Assembly (NCBI RefSeq): GCF_012843675.1
Contig: NZ_JABAFO010000001.1
Span: 124,001-188,000, forward strand
Reading direction: 5' to 3'
DNA: 64,000 nt
Origin: Lactobacillus sp. MRS-253-APC-2B
Lineage (GTDB): Bacteria; Bacillota; Bacilli; Lactobacillales; Lactobacillaceae
The translations under genes and the position numbers were made by a program. The notes beneath the pieces were generated by a model. The model made no database searches, was not told the DNA's origin, and saw only the letters and a list, made by a program, of their open reading frames with translations. This document shows, piece after piece, positions 60,289 to 64,000 of the stretch; positions within the stretch are counted from its first letter, which is position 1, and each line of letters begins with the position of its first letter.

Positions 60289-62697
60289 CTAACGCGAGCG
60301 CCGATCACCGTTATTGTGTCCACGCTGAGAACGTTTGCCACCGTCATGTCGATGCGATGGACCGCGGTCAAACAGATGATTGCTGCGCCGGCCGTTGCCA
60401 TTGCCCTTACCGCGGTAGGAACGCTGGCTGCCATTTTTATCGCGACCATTACGACCAAACTTGCCATGCTTGTCATCTCGATTATTGCGCCCACGACTGT
60501 TAAAGCGACCATCGTTTTTACGCGGTACGCGCAGCTTGGTCGTTGGTGCGTCTTCAGGGTTGACCAGCTCAAAGTCGACTTCGCGCTGATCCTTGTCAAC
60601 TCTAATCAATTTAACCTTAACCGGCTGACCAATCTGGAAGATGTGATGATGACGACGACCAACCAGGGCCATGTTGGATTCTAGGTACTCATAAAAGTCG
60701 TCATTCATAACGCTGATGTGAATGAGACCCTCAACGGTATTTTCCAAGGCCACGAACAGGCCAAATTTCATTACCGAGCTGACAACGGCATCAAACGTTT
60801 CGCCAACGTGATCTTCCATATATTCGGCCTTCTTCATGCTGTCAACATCCCGTTCGGTATCGATCCCACGTCGTTCGGTAACCGAGGTATGCTCAGCCAC
60901 TTCTGGCAGCCAATCACGGTACTTAGACTTGGCTTTTTCAGTCGTGCCGTTTTCGGCATACCAGCTGATCAAACGGTGGACCATTTCATCAGGATAACGG
61001 CGAATCGGTGAGGTAAAGTGCGTATAGTATTGAGCACCCAGACCAAAGTGTCCGACCTCTTCATCGGCATATTTAGCCTGCTGCATGCTTCTGAGCATCA
61101 TTACCTGAACCATCTGCTCTTCTGGCTTGCCTTCTACGCTCTTTAAGACGTCTTGCAGCATCTTTGGCTTGACGTTTTTCAGATCACCCTTCATCTCAAT
61201 ACCAAAGACACTGAGCAGCTCAGCAAAGCTCTTAATCCGGTCAGCATCCGGTGTTTCATGAATCCGGTATAAAAATGGCACGTGCAATTTATAGTAATGC
61301 TCAGCCACGGTTTCATTGGCTGCCAGCATAAATGATTCGATCATCCGTTCTGAAGTCCCCCGCTCCCGCAGCTGAATGTCAGTTGGATGCCCTTCTTCAT
61401 CAACAATGATTTTGGCTTCTGGTGCGTCAAAATCGATCGCACCACGGTCATGTCGATGCTTTAAAAGAATCTGGTGCAATTCGCCCATCGTCTCAAACAT
61501 TGGTACCAGTTCCTCATATTCTTTGATTACCTGCGGATCATGATCTTCTAAGATGGCATTGACTGCCTTGTAGGTCATTCGCGCATGTGAGCGCATTACG
61601 CTAGGGAAGATTTCGTGTTTGACGATATTGCCCTGCGGATCAATTTCCATCTCACAGCTCATTGCTAAACGCTCTTCATTTGGATTCAAAGAACAGATCC
61701 CATTTGACAATCGCTTTGGCAGCATCGGAATTACCCGGTCCGTTAAATAGACTGAAGTTCCACGCTTAAAAGCCTCTTTATCCAGTGCTGAGCCAAGCTT
61801 AACGTAGTGCGTAACGTCTGCAATGTGAACGCCCAGGTGATAATTGCCATTGTCTAATTTCCAGGCAACTACGGCATCGTCAAGGTCCTTTGATTCAATA
61901 CTGTCGATGGTAACCAGCGGCTGAGCGGTAATGTCTTTGCGACCCTTCTTTTCTTCTGGCAAAACATGGTCTGGAATAGCGTTGGCCTCGTCCATAACTT
62001 CTTGCGGAAAGACGTGCGGAACGTCATGGGCATAAACGACGGAGAGAATATCGATACCGGGCTGATCCTTATCGCCGATTACTTCAGTTACCATCCCCGT
62101 CATGATTTGTGGCGATTCATCGCTTGGATAAGAAGAAATCGTGGCATTAACGATTTCGTTGTCTTCTGGGTGTAGACCATCATCTGTGACAAAAAACCGG
62201 AAATTACTGAGTTTTTTGTCCTTTAGAATAATCTCGCCAATGAAATGTCCCATCGTAATATTTTTAAACTCACCGACCACGTGCTCATAATGCCGCGTCA
62301 GAATCTCGGTAACCTGTCCTTCTGGTCCTTGATCGCTGCCTGGTTCTGGCATACGCAAAATCTTGACCTCAACCTCATCACCGCTCATTGCGTGCATAGT
62401 GTGATCGGGATTGACGTAGATATCAGGCTGTTCGGGATCGTAGGCCACAAAACCAAATCCCTTGGCATTTCCCCGAAAGACCCCACTGACCGTCTTTGAC
62501 TTAATCACGGCCTTAAACTCGCCTTGATCCGTTACCATGACCTTTTTGTCACGTTCCAATTGAGCCAGTGCCTGCACGACCGGCGTAAATTGGTCAGCTC
62601 TGTTCATTCCCAGCTGCTGGGCGATTTTTTCAGCCGAAAAGCTGAGTTCTTGATGATCGAGTAAACGCTTGAGTATTTCAAGTTGTAATTGTGTCAT
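60289..62697 (-). CDS. rnr: Ribonuclease R
   Basis: RNase R degrades structured RNA from the 3' end and works with tmRNA-SmpB on faulty messages. The 802-residue protein has an N-terminal helix-turn-helix, two cold-shock domains (~60-215), the RNB catalytic domain with metal-binding aspartates in IDSIESKDLDDAVVAW and VHIADVTHYV, an S1 domain (~640-710), and a basic Arg/Gly/His/Asn-rich tail of about 85 residues. Gene order secG-rnr-smpB is standard in Firmicutes. Confidence 0.97.
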   Translation of the reverse strand: MTQLQLEILKRLLDHQELSFSAEKIAQQLGMNRADQFTPVVQALAQLERDKKVMVTDQGEFKAVIKSKTVSGVFRGNAKGFGFVAYDPEQPDIYVNPDHTMHAMSGDEVEVKILRMPEPGSDQGPEGQVTEILTRHYEHVVGEFKNITMGHFIGEIILKDKKLSNFRFFVTDDGLHPEDNEIVNATISSYPSDESPQIMTGMVTEVIGDKDQPGIDILSVVYAHDVPHVFPQEVMDEANAIPDHVLPEEKKGRKDITAQPLVTIDSIESKDLDDAVVAWKLDNGNYHLGVHIADVTHYVKLGSALDKEAFKRGTSVYLTDRVIPMLPKRLSNGICSLNPNEERLAMSCEMEIDPQGNIVKHEIFPSVMRSHARMTYKAVNAILEDHDPQVIKEYEELVPMFETMGELHQILLKHRHDRGAIDFDAPEAKIIVDEEGHPTDIQLRERGTSERMIESFMLAANETVAEHYYKLHVPFLYRIHETPDADRIKSFAELLSVFGIEMKGDLKNVKPKMLQDVLKSVEGKPEEQMVQVMMLRSMQQAKYADEEVGHFGLGAQYYTHFTSPIRRYPDEMVHRLISWYAENGTTEKAKSKYRDWLPEVAEHTSVTERRGIDTERDVDSMKKAEYMEDHVGETFDAVVSSVMKFGLFVALENTVEGLIHISVMNDDFYEYLESNMALVGRRHHHIFQIGQPVKVKLIRVDKDQREVDFELVNPEDAPTTKLRVPRKNDGRFNSRGRNNRDDKHGKFGRNGRDKNGSQRSYRGKGNGNGRRSNHLFDRGPSHRHDGGKRSQRGHNNGDRRSR

Positions 62698-62717
62698 CCA
62701 TATACCTCTTTAATAAA

Positions 62718-62747
62718 TAAAAAGCCCCCCGAGATTGGCAGGAGGCA
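62718..62747 (-). terminator. Terminator between secG and rnr
   Basis: On the minus strand GCCTCC and GGGGGC (with wobble) flank TGCCAATCTC and are followed by TTTTTATTT. Leakage through it would serve rnr-smpB. Confidence 0.7.
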
Positions 62748-62753
62748 CTTAAA

Positions 62754-62993
62754 CTAGTGTGAAGAAACATAGACCAGCGCCAGTGCCAAAATAAAGAAGA
62801 GGGCACCAAAGATGGTCGTAGCAATCTGCATAACCGCTTCAAAACCGCGAGCCTTGCGCCGACTGAACAGGTCGCCAGCACCCCCGGTCAAAGCGGACAT
62901 GGCATCGTTGTCATTCTTGGCTGGCTGCATCATTACGCAAGCAATTAAAATGACGCAGACAATCAAGAAGAGGGTCATAATCGTATTATACAA
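62754..62993 (-). CDS. secG: Preprotein translocase subunit SecG
   Basis: A small Sec-translocase subunit with two membrane spans (about residues 3-22 and 55-76) and a cytoplasmic loop containing GGAGDLFSRRKARGFE, which is characteristic. The start is TTG, 9 nt after AGGAGG. It is 79 residues long, as usual, and is the first gene before rnr-smpB. Confidence 0.93.
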   Translation of the reverse strand: MYNTIMTLFLIVCVILIACVMMQPAKNDNDAMSALTGGAGDLFSRRKARGFEAVMQIATTIFGALFFILALALVYVSSH

Positions 62994-63057
62994 AAAAGAT
63001 TTCCTCCTATTTCACCCGCTATATCCGTTAAATCATACCATATTTCCAGTTATTTGG

Positions 63058-64000
63058 CTAATCATGCAACGATTGCCGAGCCGCGGCATTGATCCGTGCC
63101 TGGTTGGCAATGTGATTTTTACCGCGCAATTGAACGACCAGCGTATCACCAGCCTTTAATCTGGTATTGCCATGCGGAATCAGCTGGTTTTCACCACGAT
63201 AGATGCAAGTGATCAGCGCCCCGGCTGGCCAGTCAAAATCCTTAATTAAGCAGCCATCCAGTACGGAACCCACAAAAATCGGCGTTGTCATCTGGGTCAG
63301 GCCCAACAGCTCTCTTTGCGGCTGTTTGTGCATCATGTTGGCAAACATCGCCGCATAAATCGGCGTGCCGCCCATCAGATCAACCACCAGCCAAGCCACA
63401 ATCGAGACAATCGCCAGGGGCATCAGATGCGTCAGCGTCCCCACCATTTCCGTAATCAATAAAATCGCCGTAAAGGGGGCCTTGCTGATACAGGCAAAGT
63501 AGCCGGCCATAGCACAGATAACGTAATTTGGCAGATACTTGGCTGGAATCAATCCCCAATGGATCATGATCGCGCAATAGAGTGCCCCGATAATGCCACC
63601 CAGCGTTAGGATCGGCAAGAAAATCCCCCCGGGCAGCTCAGAAGCATAGCTGATCATGGAAAAAACAAAGCGTAAGATAAACAATCCCAGCATCACTTTA
63701 AACTCAGCCGGCATCTTAGGCAACGCCACGACCAGATTATTGCCGCCACCCAGCGTTATCGGCCACCACCAGGCAATTGGAATTACCAGTAAAAACGGAA
63801 TCACCGGATACCAAGCTGGTTTTAAGAAATGCAGCTTGTGCATCCATTTTGGCAGCTGCAAAATCACAACCTGATACAGTCGCCCTAATAGCCCCAGTAA
63901 GATTCCCAGCAAGATTAGATGCCAGTACTGTGAAGCTGGAAGCAGCACCTCATGTGGCACATTCAGATCTGGCGCTAATCCAAAGAAAGCCATCGATACT
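63058..64000 (-). CDS. ClC-type chloride channel/antiporter with C-terminal TrkA-C-like domain (partial)
   Basis: About 314 codons are visible; the frame is open to the window edge and the N-terminal half, with the first selectivity motifs, lies outside. Visible are several membrane spans, the ClC motif SELPGGIFLPILTLGG and FACISKAPFTAILLITEMVG, then a cytoplasmic domain (~230 to end) with PAGALITCIYRGENQLIPHGNTRLKAGDTLVVQL-type strands like TrkA-C. Such proteins exchange chloride for protons; the regulatory tail suggests ligand control. The internal ATG at 63993 is not the start. Confidence 0.88.
   Translation of the reverse strand, partial: VSMAFFGLAPDLNVPHEVLLPASQYWHLILLGILLGLLGRLYQVVILQLPKWMHKLHFLKPAWYPVIPFLLVIPIAWWWPITLGGGNNLVVALPKMPAEFKVMLGLFILRFVFSMISYASELPGGIFLPILTLGGIIGALYCAIMIHWGLIPAKYLPNYVICAMAGYFACISKAPFTAILLITEMVGTLTHLMPLAIVSIVAWLVVDLMGGTPIYAAMFANMMHKQPQRELLGLTQMTTPIFVGSVLDGCLIKDFDWPAGALITCIYRGENQLIPHGNTRLKAGDTLVVQLRGKNHIANQARINAAARQSLHD

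Overview
The window is 64 kb of a Gram-positive, low-to-mid GC Lactobacillaceae chromosome, most likely a heterofermentative lactobacillus of the Limosilactobacillus type. Support: a LacS permease with a fused IIA domain beside a GH42 LacA, the secG-rnr-smpB and cdaA-cdaR-glmM-glmS gene orders, purine-rich ribosome binding sites with several TTG starts, cre-like CcpA sites, and a tmRNA with tag ANNNSNSYAYAA. The species call is inference. There are no rRNA or tRNA genes, no CRISPR array and no intact prophage or insertion sequence. The only mobile DNA is a TnpB remnant, a non-autonomous IS200/IS605-like element and a short dispersed repeat.

Layout. 1-2.2 kb: ahpC-ahpF peroxide operon (ahpF cut by the window edge) with a PerR-like box. 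2.3-3.1 kb: decayed cupin/AraC-type gene and TnpB tail. 3.2-18.5 kb: pentose region with a GH120 beta-xylosidase, GPH transporter, AraC regulator, xylB, xylA, a divergent xylose symporter, the ROK repressor XylR and a GRP sugar transporter. Four matches to the palindrome GTTAGTT-N9-AACTAAC lie at the xylosidase/transporter, xylA, symporter and xylR promoters and define a local XylR regulon, mostly with cre sites nearby. Set inside this region (13.6-16.1 kb) is aroF-aroB, preceded by a Tyr-rich leader peptide and an intrinsic terminator, an apparent translation-controlled attenuator. 18.5-20.8 kb: two-component system. 21 kb: tmRNA. 21.5-28.7 kb: Rrf2/NAD-binding pair, an L,D-transpeptidase with a paralogue lacking the catalytic motif, a D,D-carboxypeptidase, a YjeM-type permease and a lipoprotein. 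28.8-36.4 kb: small membrane protein, gdhA, an IS605-like element, EIIC-like membrane protein, a 30-residue membrane peptide, cysteine desulfurase, LysR/YeiH pair.

36.4-49.2 kb is rich in envelope genes: LCP protein, LysM/Apf protein, OatA-like acyltransferase, glmS, glmM, cdaR, cdaA, murB. Between glmS and a 103-residue unknown protein lies a strong promoter overlapped by a cre site and followed by a terminator about 85 nt later, a candidate CcpA-controlled small RNA. 49.3-50.6 kb holds exoA and a DnaQ-like exonuclease. 50.7-56 kb is the lacSA operon with its LacI-type regulator. 56-64 kb is housekeeping: GNAT/tsaE, pta, ung, a LURP-one-like protein, smpB, rnr, secG and a ClC channel cut by the right edge.

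How the parts work together: xylo-oligosaccharides enter by the GPH carrier and are cut inside the cell by the GH120 enzyme; free xylose enters by the symporter; XylA and XylB make xylulose 5-phosphate; Pta in the same window is a later phosphoketolase-pathway step. XylR and CcpA sites gate the system. The lactose operon carries its own LacI-type sites and a perfect cre.
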